Assembly (NCBI GenBank): GCA_903813345.2
Contig: CAIIXF020000003.1
Coordinates: 31,931,151-31,995,150, forward strand
DNA length: 64,000 bases
From: Owenia fusiformis
Lineage: Eukaryota > Annelida > Polychaeta > Sabellida > Oweniidae
Direction of reading: 5' to 3'
The notes under the pieces are model-generated. The model was not told the origin of the DNA, ran no database searches, and saw only the letters and a list, made by a program, of their open reading frames with translations. Numbering within the stretch: the first letter of the stretch is position 1; every line of letters starts with the position of its first letter. Shown here piece after piece: positions 48,501-57,664 of this stretch. The position numbers and the translations under genes are program-made.

Positions 48501-51500
48501 TTTTTCAACTTGCTTCAAATTGACCCGATTTTTTTTCAAAATCTACAAGTTCTCAGAAGTTCAAATCTTACTTTACTTAAATTGAGATTTCACTTTCAAT
48601 GACCTTCATAAGGTCAAAAAGGTCAAAAGGGCCTTTTTCAATTTTAAAGGTCAAAAAATATTCATTATTAAGTTTAATGCCTTGCTAATTATTAACGATT
48701 AATGTTTAAAGGGGCTCGATGGCTATGACTTATATAAAATGCAGCTAAATCAAATATTATTCAGAATAAATGTAACTTAATAATTTTACACCATTAATAG
48801 ACATTTAAACAAAACTTTATTTCTGTAAATATTAGAAAAATCACACTCATACCTATACTTAGTGAGCTTTTAAATTATAACAAGTGCTCGCGAGCAATGT
48901 TTTTAAAGCCAACACGAATTCTTTCAGGTACAATACCATGTGATTCTATTCTTGTGACTGGGATCAAAAATTACCAATCACTTCGAAACGGGCTTTATTT
49001 CTTGGAAGGATCGTTATTTAACGGGCGTCCCGTCTACACCCACGAGACTGGAAAACACTTTATGTATTACGGTATCTTTGGTGAAGGTATCAGGTACTGG
49101 TTCATTGGCCGAGACATGAAGGGCAGCGTGGGCGTGAGGGTCTCAGACACAGCTATGGTTCCCGAGAATATCATGGCCGACACGTGGGAACTGTTTGATG
49201 GAATCAATCTGCAATGGAAGACAGTCAAAACAGTTTCAGCTGACTGCGTTAACCTGGGTGCGTGCGCATTTTACAATATGGGTACAATATTGAATTGTGT
49301 AAATCGAATTAAACGAATTCAAGTTTATGTCCGTAATTGGTTCAAAATTTGTATCATTACCAGAGGAACAGTTGAGAGTAATGGCTGAATTTCAGAAAGT
49401 ATTGAAATGGAGAGAATGCCCGCTTTGATATTTGTACTTGCAACAGAAACAATGCCTTAGATATATAAATGATGGTATACAGTAGGTCTAGATGGATAAA
49501 GCTCAATTATACACACCATGGATCACTTTGCTCCTGCTAAACCAAAATTACATTTTACATGAACTTCGTTTTCAAATTACGATATAAAAAGTAATGTAAT
49601 TCAAAAGGGCAAAAAATATAAATGAAAATGTAATTAGTGATATAACTTTTGAAAAGAATATCAATAAAATTTGGAGGCATTTTCATTGTGGGGATAAATA
49701 AATAATATGGCATAACCTCAACACGGACTCTACTATTAAGTAAAATGAAATATGGAAATAGAGAAAATTATTTATAAATTTCATAATTTTGTTAATTCCA
49801 TTTGCTGGTGAATAATTTTAATAAATTGATGACTTAATTTTTGTTTTTATATATGAATGTAAACTGTTCATTTTTACTTTTACTTTTAGATATAACCCCA
49901 TGTCAGAAACTATTCATCTCTGGTAGTGCTCTACAGAGAGCCCGTCAGGGTGTTTATGTACTAAGAGCAGGATCACTGAACCACCGTCCAGTTTATATGC
50001 ACGAATCCGGAGACTCATTCCTGTATATAAGTTCGAACGTAGATGGTTGGGCCATCGGTCCTGCTATAGGTGGATCTTCGTTTGGTGCTTACGTGCGGGA
50101 CAGAGCAATACTTCCTTACGACGTAACTTCAACATGGAAAATGTTTAATGGGTTCGGCTTCGTGGATGACTCAAAATGGACCGTGGTGTGTTTTAAAGGT
50201 AACTTTTTAAAACAACCAAAAATTATAGAAGTGCATGGGCCAAAGCAAAAATAAAGCATACATGTCTAACCAGTCAAAAGAAAAAGACTAGCCCTTCCAA
50301 TTATTTCCTAAATTATGTTCAAATGCGTAAAGAATGACCATATATCACCTGAGAAACAATATTACTATCCCAATTTAAACAACATCAACAACAAAAACAA
50401 CAGTACAGTTGAACAAATCATTACTGAATAGATTGACATACCAAAACAGACGCTCTGGTAAATAATTCAAATACTAAAGTATTTTAGGTACAGTTACTTT
50501 GATCAATATGTAAATAGTCACGTAATTGCCATATTCAATTTTTAGCACCAACACCCTGTGCAAAGATTTTATTCGGGAGTAGCCCTAGTCAGACTGCACG
50601 CCAAGGACTCTATTTTCTGGAACCTAAGACATTCAACCACCGTCCAGTATACAAGCACGAATTTGGTGATGATTATATGTTCTATAGTGCTTCAAGTGGT
50701 ATGTGGTTCATTGGAAGTTCAATTGGGACATCGTTGGTTGGAATATATAGAAATACCCGCTTGCCTACGCCACAAGCCATTGGTACACCGTGGTCCGTTT
50801 TTGCTGGCAGAAGTTGGTCACTGGCACCAACATTGAAAGCAAAATGCATAACAGGTAATGCCGCACATCCAGGGGCATTGACCCCAACAGTTTTAAAATC
50901 CATTAACATTTCTACTATGGGCTGTTGATCAAAATATGAAGGTGCAAAAGCGCTTCCAAACGCGTGTGCCATCCACATTATGGAGCAATCGTTCAAGCAC
51001 CATCCGCATTATGCGGCTTTTAGACTCGAGCGCCATCTACATTATGTAGCTCCCAGACGCCAGCACCATTCACATTATGGGGTTTTCAATCCGAACTAAG
51101 CACGATCCACATTACGGTGCTTTCAAATATAGCACCATCCACATTATGGGGCTACTGATTATCATTTGCCTTGAAGGTGAATTCTTTCATTCACGTTGCA
51201 ATCGACACGACTCCAAAAGCAAGAGAGTGTCATATTCAATTCATGAGATTAAACGTGACTGTAATTATCAAGCAATATGGCATTTAGCAATCATTATTCT
51301 CAAATGGGTTGTTCTTACGCTCAATATATTTGAAAGGAGCGATAGCATCATTTTTAGGAGCCAATTCAAAACTTGGTTTCAATGGGTTAAATGGCATTTG
51401 TTTTTTCCCGACATTATTACCTTTCATTATCTTTATGTCCTGCCTAAATATTGTTGCATTTCTGTAAGACATTGGAACTTTAGATTTGATGTCCTTAATT

Positions 51501-54497
51501 ATATCGGCATATGAAACAAGACCTCGTGGATAACCTTTATGCCGATTGTTATGCACGGTCATGAGGGTATACCGTGCAACTTGACGATGAAAATAATAAT
51601 AGGATTTCATTTGCAAATATTGTCCTGATGCCCACCAACTTTGTTTGTCATATTGTACATCTAGTGGCATTAAATGCTCAATAGCCTTATTATGGAGTGC
51701 TACGAATATCATATCAAAGTATATCATTGGAACTCGCTCTGGGAGATTCCATTCTTTTCTATAATTATCCAGTTTACATTCGTCGGAAATAAGCAAAGGG
51801 TCACCCCCTGAAAACATAGGCGCACCAACTGCAGGTTGTGTTTCAAGCAGACAATCTTCAAATTGTCTCAGTATGGAAGTATTTGATTTCAGTTTATTAA
51901 GCACATTTTTACTCAAAATTCTTGGCAGTGTTGGTTTTAATAGGATATCTTCATCAAGAAAAACGTAATACAGATATTTTCCAAGATTCTTCTGCGCATA
52001 TGTCCAAGCAAGGTTTCTTCCAGATGTCCAAGTTGTATTTGGACCAAACATGTACTTAACATGGTCAAACTTCGAGTCTTTACAGGGCGCTTTATAACTC
52101 AATACTAGCACGTCCAAATTCTTTGGATCTCCCAACGTGTCCATCTGTACAAGATAGTCGCGTATGCATTGATAAGAATTCACAATATAAAGAAAGTTTT
52201 TCACGGATTCATCACCTGCCGTCGATATGTGTGCTCTTCTAGGTGACGTATCTGCTGAAAGCAAGGCTTTTATACAAGTTCCTATTGTTTTTACTGAAAA
52301 TCCCCAATAAACTGACAAAGTCATCGTCAAAATCAAGAAAACTGGAACAGAGAAACTTCTCACCCTCGACATATTTCCAAAACAGGACAATTTTGTCATT
52401 TTAAAAAAAAGCAAATTCTTCTTTTATTCCTGCTATTAATTAGTATTACTAATTGCATTTCTCACAGTCCTGTTTTCCTTGTCCAAATTAATGTGAGCTC
52501 GAGCTGGGATCTGTTCCATTAGTTGTTATCGTACATTTGAACAACAGGATGTTGTGTATATACGTATTTATAAGTAAAGTAATTTAAATGCAGAGCCAGG
52601 GGCACTGTTAAGCCTTACATAAAAAGACCAAGCAATGAAATGCACAGGTAAGATAAAATACAAGAGGTCATATTAATTTGAGAATCAATTTAAACTGAGT
52701 GCTTAATTAACTGTGACCTTGACTAATTGAATACAGTACATTGTACTTTGTTACGGCGTAAACGCGATACAAAAATATGCCATAATCATAATATAAATTA
52801 TTATATAATGATTACTGGATGAACAGGTCAGTGCCACTGAATACATGAGTTAATACCATTGAATAACATACACCAGTGGTACCTGAATGTTTGATGTTGT
52901 CTATTATGTATGTGTTACACGCAAATACAGTGCACAATGGAAACATTATTATGCATAAATAGACGAATCTACATTCATGGAGCTTATCAGTGACTTTTTA
53001 ACCAAATCGACAAAGACTAGACAAGAACATACAAAATCACGAGTATCCATGTATTGTTGTATTGGAAATTCACGATTTACACATTCCCGATACTTTCAGA
53101 AGTAGCATCCAGCAATAACACGTACAAAACTTACTTAATCAATTCAGGATTCATATATTAATACTTGAAGCGCTAACAATATTGGCAATCCAGCGTAGTT
53201 TTACATTTAGAGTCGATTCAATCGACCAATCAAATCGAAGCTTTCTGTATCACGTCTTCACCTGCGGTATATGGCATATTCCGCAGGTAAGGATGACGTA
53301 TTTTGCAGGTGAGTATGGCATATTCCACAGGTGAGTATCGGGTATTCACTGAAATCTATGTTTCGCATATCCACTGCAATACATGGCATAATCACCTGGA
53401 GAATATGCCATATACCGCAGGTGAGTATGGCATATTCCCCAGTGTCACAAATACCGCACAACCATGAATATATGGCGTATTTGAAATACTTGACTGATTG
53501 GGAACTTTGCTAATTGAGATAACACACTTGGCTTTTAATTGAAGGGGAGATGTGGTATAGGAGCCCCCGGCCCGGGTAGGAGCCACTAAGCCTATACACG
53601 ACCTGAACTATAATACAAATATATTGCTAAGTTTGCTGATAAAATACCAGTTTTGGAAAAATGTACTAAAATATGTGTTGTAATTAACCAATTGATGTAT
53701 GATAAGATATATAAAAGTAAAATGAAAAATGGATGGCTTACCAAATTTAGATATTGTGGTGGATCTTCAGCTAGGAAATACAGTACATAGCGTGTAATCT
53801 ATTGATGTGAACGAGGCTAGAGAAAAAGGAAGTGAATATTGTATAATGACATGTGATCATGACTATTATATTGCTAATGCCATCTATAAATCATATAATA
53901 TATATTTTTGATAACTCATACATACCATTTGTCAGAGATGGCTCCGATTTTATTTGCCGATGTCGTGTGGACATAAAAATCTGCCAAAGAGGAATTTTCA
54001 AAATGACTGCTGAATTCAAAATGGCCGCTAACGTAACTTCTTTATGACCAGGTGGGAACCGATGAAACAGGCCTTGCAACGTTGTGATAATTGAGAAGAT
54101 TAAATAAACAATTTACGTGGGCCACGCTTGCCATCATTTTATGAATTGATGACTATCCTTATTTCACTCGAAGCCTTTATGCATGTTCTGTATTCTAGGT
54201 CGCACATCCTGTCGACGCCTTCTAGTCAGTGGTTTTGGCGGCACTCGTGCCCAATTCAATGGCCAGTATGCCATCACTGGAAGCGTCTTCAACTACAGAG
54301 CTTCATATAAGCATACGTCACGTCGCCTGTATATGTATTACAAATTTGGTCACTGGCTTATTGGAACAATATTAAATGGTAACAGTGCATCGGTAAAGTC
54401 AGCCACCATCGTTGAGTATCCAGAGAAAGCGACGACATGGGAGATATATTCTAATGGATGGAGGGTTCAGTCAACCGTTAGAGTGATTTGCTCATAG
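38862..54497 (+). CDS. Secreted astacin metalloprotease with EGF, CUB and six repeat domains
   Basis: I assembled 14 exons by splice signals: 38862-39561, 40024-40147, 40251-40326, 41777-41980, 42977-43103, 45689-45871, 46406-46515, 46828-46961, 47504-47640, 47773-48375, 48928-49257, 49890-50198, 50546-50854, 54199-54497. All phases agree and the sum is 3,645 bases (1,214 residues). Order: signal peptide, propeptide, astacin domain (zinc site HEIGHALGLVHE, residues 306-317; Met-turn SAMQY, Met 363), EGF (411-471), CUB (472-598), six ~100-residue domains (599-1214). All catalytic hallmarks are present, so an active extracellular zinc endopeptidase is expected. The EGF-CUB tail resembles tolloid/SpAN/BP10-type astacins; the six-domain extension is unfamiliar. 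Expression and exact start are unproven. Confidence 0.85.
40024..43103 (+). CDS. Astacin gene exons 2-5: catalytic domain
   Basis: Four exons (40024-40147, 40251-40326, 41777-41980, 42977-43103) make the zinc protease core. Exon 2 gives KLIRDNLQVWEDQTCASF; exon 3 gives KGCNSITG and ends ELPNCFL at a GTAAGT donor; exon 4 begins PGTIQHEIGHALGLVHEHAR and ends YTSAMQYGGT; exon 5 gives GQRMGLSFLDVKIFNYQYC. The joined C-F-L-P-G-T across the exon 3/4 splice fits the family spacing before the zinc helix, which supports the unusual donor inside a minisatellite. Intron 3 is 1.45 kb and filled by the minisatellite and a MITE. Confidence 0.85.
40302..41045 (+). repeat. Minisatellite built from an exon-intron boundary (17 units)
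   Basis: Units are 42 bases, with every third or fourth unit 47 bases. Each holds GTTCTAGAA(C/G)T(A/G)CC(C/T)AATTG followed by TTTCCTC-GTAAGT or TTTCCTC-CTAAGT. Higher-order periods of 131 and then 173 bases are visible. The first unit contains the true end of exon 3 (to 40326). Thirteen units keep the GTAAGT donor and four have CTAAGT. The array is cut by a MITE on the right. Confidence 0.92.
41051..41652. mobile_element. MITE with subterminal 16-17-base repeats
   Basis: The left end carries three tandem ACAACTCGTACCCAAG-like units and the right end four in inverse orientation (CTTGGGTACGAGTTGT). The termini pair as GTCAACTCGTACCCAAG and its complement. The AT-rich interior has no ORF. It lies in intron 3 of the protease gene and truncates the last minisatellite unit. 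Confidence 0.75.
42415..42965 (+). repeat. Direct duplication, ~250 bases, in intron 4
   Basis: A block with TTGATATACAAAGTATGAGC near 42438 and ATTTCATTTTATTGAT near 42646 recurs at about 42690 and 42949. The second copy contains a small extra piece (GGCGTACTAAGATTAATTAA) between its halves. Confidence 0.7.
43825..44519 (-). pseudogene. Penelope GIY-YIG endonuclease fragment (minus copy)
   Basis: The frame is open through the linker (KRANEIITNPAELEAEK...ALARCGYPSW) and the endonuclease: GVIYEIQCSDC, KYIGETGRAIGTRIKEH and the following His-rich part. This is the GIY-YIG fold with the CxxC insertion characteristic of EN+ Penelope-like elements. The reverse transcriptase that should precede it is absent, so the copy is 5'-truncated. 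Confidence 0.8.
44627..45316 (+). pseudogene. Penelope GIY-YIG endonuclease fragment (plus copy, frameshifted)
   Basis: Same protein as the minus copy, but one extra A near 44864 (CAAGACAATTGG against CAAGACATTGG) breaks the frame between the linker part (to 44874) and the endonuclease part (from 44849). A further difference is Arg-Ile for Arg-Leu in the WDYR(L/I)ID stretch. Apart from these the two copies are almost identical, implying one event or recent conversion. Confidence 0.8.
45312..45340 (+). ncRNA. Degenerate hammerhead-ribozyme-like core in Penelope 3' flank
   Basis: CTTGAGA, then a stem GGCAAC/GTTGTC with an AGGT loop, then GAAA. This copies the hammerhead layout CUGANGA - stem II - GAAA. 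The first core box deviates, so cleavage is unlikely. The inverse copy is at 43801-43829. Hammerheads are known in the terminal repeats of Penelope-like elements. Confidence 0.35.
45467..45603. repeat. Foldback (hairpin) sequence in intron 5
   Basis: CAAATATTTCACTC at the left pairs with GAGTGAAATATTTG at the right; arms of about 60 bases (GTGATATTCCAC / GTGGAATATCAC) enclose a CCCTTCGGGC tip. Same architecture as the hairpins at 5172 and 6055. Confidence 0.85.
45689..45871 (+). CDS. Astacin gene exon 6: EGF-like domain
   Basis: A symmetric phase 1-1 exon encoding RCPGYDTLEWSECQHGGY, then NCSVCRCIDGWSGAKC, the EGF-like module typical of CUB-bearing astacins. A basic HLRKRQ linker follows before the CUB domain and could be a protease-sensitive hinge. 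Intron 5 before it (2.6 kb) carries the Penelope-type inverted pair and a foldback. Confidence 0.85.
46406..47640 (+). CDS. Astacin gene exons 7-9: CUB domain
   Basis: Exons 46406-46515, 46828-46961 and 47504-47640 encode one CUB domain of about 125 residues. It starts AVCGGTF, has LLSPGYPLPGY and CTWLL early, CDHDWFEIRYTN in the middle and FVSIGNEMMIILKSN at the end. Four expected Cys are present, with extra Cys at the FCC site. CUB domains bind protein partners and often confer substrate choice in astacins. Exon 9 is also the first exon included in the inverted duplication. Confidence 0.85.
47105..47355. mobile_element. Small GGCCC-rich MITE in intron 8
   Basis: A GCAGATCCGGGG start and a TTCTGGATCCGC end are inverse-related and enclose low-complexity sequence full of GGCCC and TTTGG/CCAAA strings. 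The right-arm insertion at 54522-54803 has the same style. Confidence 0.45.
47773..54497 (+). CDS. Astacin gene exons 10-14: six copies of an unnamed ~100-aa domain
   Basis: Exon 10 holds two domains; exons 11-14 hold one each; all internal exons are phase 1-1, which suits exon shuffling or tandem duplication. Shared pattern: a Cys near the start (often PC), G-x-Y near residue 25, an NxRPVYxH segment, an F-x-Y-Y stretch, WxIG, then T-W about 35 residues later, a Trp, and a final Cys. Domain 2 is the most divergent. The last domain ends at a TAG at 54495-54497 with no membrane anchor. I have seen similar patterns in uncharacterised extracellular proteins of marine animals but cannot give a family name; a carbohydrate- or matrix-binding role is only a guess. 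Confidence 0.75.
50955..51155. repeat. Minisatellite, ~33-base units (right arm)
   Basis: Six units with the core AGCACCATCCACATTATGG or a variant, inverse partner of 18098-18310. It lies in intron 13 of the protease gene between exon 13 and the 3' end of the nested antisense gene. Confidence 0.75.
51284..52414 (-). CDS. Type II membrane glycosyltransferase-like protein (right copy, nested)
   Basis: Intronless frame of 376 codons, antisense inside intron 13 (50855-54198) of the protease gene. It has the same hydrophobic anchor, TSGRNLAWTYAQ and FLDED(I) motifs as the left copy. It differs at roughly 30 residues, several in the C-terminal third (e.g. RGLV for QGYV), and starts five codons earlier with MLFFK. 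The likely common start is the MTKLSC Met. Its TATA region is weaker than the left one (TATGTAAGG at 52615-52623). Both copies being open, although the surrounding exons of the left arm are dead, suggests selection on this gene. Substrate unknown. Confidence 0.7.
   Translation of the reverse strand: MLFFKMTKLSCFGNMSRVRSFSVPVFLILTMTLSVYWGFSVKTIGTCIKALLSADTSPRRAHISTAGDESVKNFLYIVNSYQCIRDYLVQMDTLGDPKNLDVLVLSYKAPCKDSKFDHVKYMFGPNTTWTSGRNLAWTYAQKNLGKYLYYVFLDEDILLKPTLPRILSKNVLNKLKSNTSILRQFEDCLLETQPAVGAPMFSGGDPLLISDECKLDNYRKEWNLPERVPMIYFDMIFVALHNKAIEHLMPLDVQYDKQSWWASGQYLQMKSYYYFHRQVARYTLMTVHNNRHKGYPRGLVSYADIIKDIKSKVPMSYRNATIFRQDIKIMKGNNVGKKQMPFNPLKPSFELAPKNDAIAPFKYIERKNNPFENNDC
53205..53480. repeat. 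Degenerate repeats with CAGGTGAGTATGGCATATTC core
   Basis: Four or more units of about 29 bases sit in intron 13, upstream of the nested gene, in a block absent from the left arm. Parts match the small MITE at 63574-63804 (for example CTGTATCACGT and CCGCACAACCATGAAT in inverse orientation). They contain many GGTGAGT strings that look like splice donors. Confidence 0.6.
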
Positions 54498-54521
54498 ACA
54501 GTAAGGCTCAGCCGTTTTCCA

Positions 54522-54803
54522 CCATTTTGAGTACTTCTCAAAACATCTTGGATCCAATGAGAACCTAGGGGCGTATCTGGAAACTAACAAAATACTAAAT
54601 AAAAAATCACAAATTTTTGTAAAGGCCAAATATTAAAAAAGGCCCAGTTATGCACACAAAGCCCACGAATTGAGGCCCTAGAACTTTTTTGGCCAATTTT
54701 GTTCTTGGCCTATCCTAGGGGGGGGGGGGGGGCTGCCCCTTGGGGGTGATGCCCCTTCCCCCTAATCCGCATATGAAACGCCCTGGTTTGTCATATCATG
54801 GTG
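54522..54803. other. Insertion unique to right arm, with G-run
   Basis: The left arm reads directly from GTTTTCCAC into the GTGAGGTATAATATACC sequence; here about 280 bases intervene. They include a G-run at about 54718-54732 and GGCCC/AGGCC-rich text like the MITE at 47105-47355. Confidence 0.6.
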
Positions 54804-55600
54804 AGGTATAATATACCGTGATACTGACAGTAATATGGAAAGATTAAAACACGCGGTTGGTGTTCGGCGTTCGGAAATCGGCTTCTGTAATTAGGTAGTG
54901 ATATTTAGCATGTTATAATTATGCCTTATGTAAATTAAAAAGTAAGTACATATTTATATTTTGCAGAGATGTTATTCCCGTAAAGATGTAAAGCAGTTCC
55001 TGCAACAAGTACAACAATGGTTACAGAGACAATTACTGACTTTTCTGACTGACTTGTCACATTTTTTCTATCGTAATTAAAAAAGCAATAATAGATTTGC
55101 CAGATGACTATATGTGCTGCAAAATACTGAAAATGTTAAATCATTTAAGAACTAATTCTTCACATTAATTTTTGGATACCTTATGGTCAACACACAATTA
55201 GCAATATATTCAAGAGTGAACTCATACATGTAGACAACGTTCTCATCTTTTATTTCCAATTTCTGCAGACCGGACAGAATGGTATTATCTTGAACACCAG
55301 TTAATAACCAGTCTAAGCTGAATATATAACAAACAATTATTATTTATCCAAGATTATCCAAGTTCAATAATGTACATATATGTTATCTTGTGACGGTTAT
55401 ACCTCTAATTATTATAAATTAGGGTACTTATACGAACTTGTAACAAACAGAGACATATCTAATTCGAATAAATCAATTGATAACATTAACCGATTTTATA
55501 ATTGATAAACGTACACTCCCCTCCATATGTTTGGCAACCTTAGCTCCCCCATTGAACTACGTGTTAAAGCCTCTTAACGTTTGAATTTTTATTTACTTAA

Positions 55601-56202
55601 AGGAATATTCCTTGCCAGACCCTTTCTCTCTTGATATGGTAGCTATAATCATATATATAGTTTCCTTATTTAGCAAAACATGGGAAAATGTTTTAATATG
55701 GTCAATATTGATCGTTTAAAAATCTAGTGCTTATTTCCAGTGAGCTGCCATCTTTTAAGATTTCTTGCAGGAAGTGATGTCATCAACTCTCAACTTCCAT
55801 AACCTTGCCCATAACAGTATAGGAAAGTAGCACAAAATCACTTCTAGACAAGTGATCATTACTTTCTGTGCAAAAATATTTTCAGGGCTTGTCAACTTAG
55901 AATAAAAGAAGAGATTTTCAGAAGGATTAAATAAGATACAAAGTTGAAAAAGAATATTTAGCTGGTTTTGTAATTCTTAATAGCTCCTCACCTAATGCTG
56001 TATGCAAAGTTGAGAGTCGATGACATCACTTCCTGTGTGAAAATTTAAAAGATGGCAGCTTACTGGAATTGAGCATCACATTTCTAAGTGATCAAATTTG
56101 ACCATATCAAAACATTTTTGCGTGTTTTGCTAAACATGGCAAGCATATATATGGTTATAGCTACCATATGAGGAGAGAGATGGTTTGGCAAGGAATTTTC
56201 CT
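55601..56202. mobile_element. Foldback MITE with TTAA target site
   Basis: AAGGAATATTCCTTGCCA at the left and TGGCAAGGAATTTTCC at the right, flanked by TTAA (55597-55600 and 56203-56206). Arms of about 200 bases pair with mismatches (AGAGTTGATGACATCACTTCC region against its complement). TTAA targeting is a piggyBac-type habit; no transposase is seen. Confidence 0.65.
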
Positions 56203-57561
56203 TTAACCTGCCTGCGATGAAATAACTATAACATTGATGGAAAGGTAACTTGACTTTATTTCCAATACCTCCAAATGACATGTGGCGGTAAATCCCTCTT
56301 TTAGCCCCCCTACAAATCAAGTATATATTGACATGGAATTGAAGAGGAAGTATGACTCATTACTTAAAATGTGATTTCTGAGAGTTTTGACATTTGACCT
56401 TGACACTAGGGTGGTTCAAAGGTCAACTTTGAGAGTTGCTATTTTTGTCAAAATTTTACTGTTTCTAATCCAAGAAATGAGAGCAGTTGGCTTTATTTTG
56501 ATTGTAACTGATAAAAAGACATGTGGATAGAAACAAAAACATTTTTAATAAATTATCACGGGCAATTACCTAAAAATCTTGAGAATAAATACCGATATGG
56601 GCATTTTTTGGGGGACTAAATTTTCTTGTTTCAAAAATGATTGCTCTTGTTGCCTTTTGAGACTCTAACAGTATCCTAAGCATGTTTTAAGAGTTGAGAT
56701 GTGATTATTATTTAAAATGCCCATGGGCAATTAGGATAAAATGACTGAAATTAAATGCACACAAGGGCACTTCAAAAAGAATAGATTTTCTTATTTCAAT
56801 TGCTTCTCGCCAGTTTTTTAAACATGTTTGCCATATTCTAAATAGTTATAGGGTCACTTTTACTAAATGCCCATTGGCATTTGCCATTTTATTTGGCATT
56901 TGAAATTAAAATGTTTGAATGTTCACTTACTTTTAAAGTTATTTGACAATTTGCAGTTCCCATATTTGAAACACAAATAATTCAGAGAAATCCTCTCTCG
57001 ATATATATCATGAAATATAAGGCAGCATCATGTATGAATGGCATGACACTCAAAGGATTGCCTAAAATAATTTCTACTTATTCCCTATTTAGAAAAACAC
57101 TTAGGCCATTCAAATATTTACTTATAATAATGTCACTAAATTCTATGTTTTCAGAAAAAACAAAATGTCCCCATGTACTTTCTACTTGTAATGTATATAA
57201 ATGACAAAGGGAATTGTGATCTTGGATTTTATTGTAGCGAAATGAGTTCCAAGATTGATTAAAAACTACATGTATATAAACTTCATTAACAAGGTCATCT
57301 CAACTCAAGAGGTGTGTTACTTGCTTTGGCACAATGTGTTATTGCATTTTCACTCTTAAATAATATATAAAACCCTTTAAATAAATGAAGGTTTTGTAGT
57401 TTTTAATATAAGGCTCTTCATCAGAATGCCAACATATAATTAATTTTGGATGGCCTAATCTGTACATGCAGTTATGTAGTGTACATGTATGCCCAGGTTA
57501 GCAGCCATATTGAAAACATAAACCAGTCAGGCTTATTTTCATCACAAAAGTTAAGTTTTAG

Positions 57562-57664
57562 TGGTGAGCCCAAACTCCCACAAAAATGATATTTGCAGAG
57601 AAGTTACTTTACAGTCTCTGCATTATACAGTTTCAATATATTTTTTGTGGGAGTGTGGGCTGAC
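57562..57664. repeat. Small inverted repeat
   Basis: GTGAGCCCAAACTCCCACAAA pairs with TTTGTGGGAGTGTGGGCTGAC; about 22 paired bases with a 60-base loop. Confidence 0.65.

Noticed and set aside
54718-54732. G-run as a possible G-quadruplex regulator
   Set aside because: A single G homopolymer inside a low-complexity insertion; no spaced G-tracts, and prone to sequencing error.
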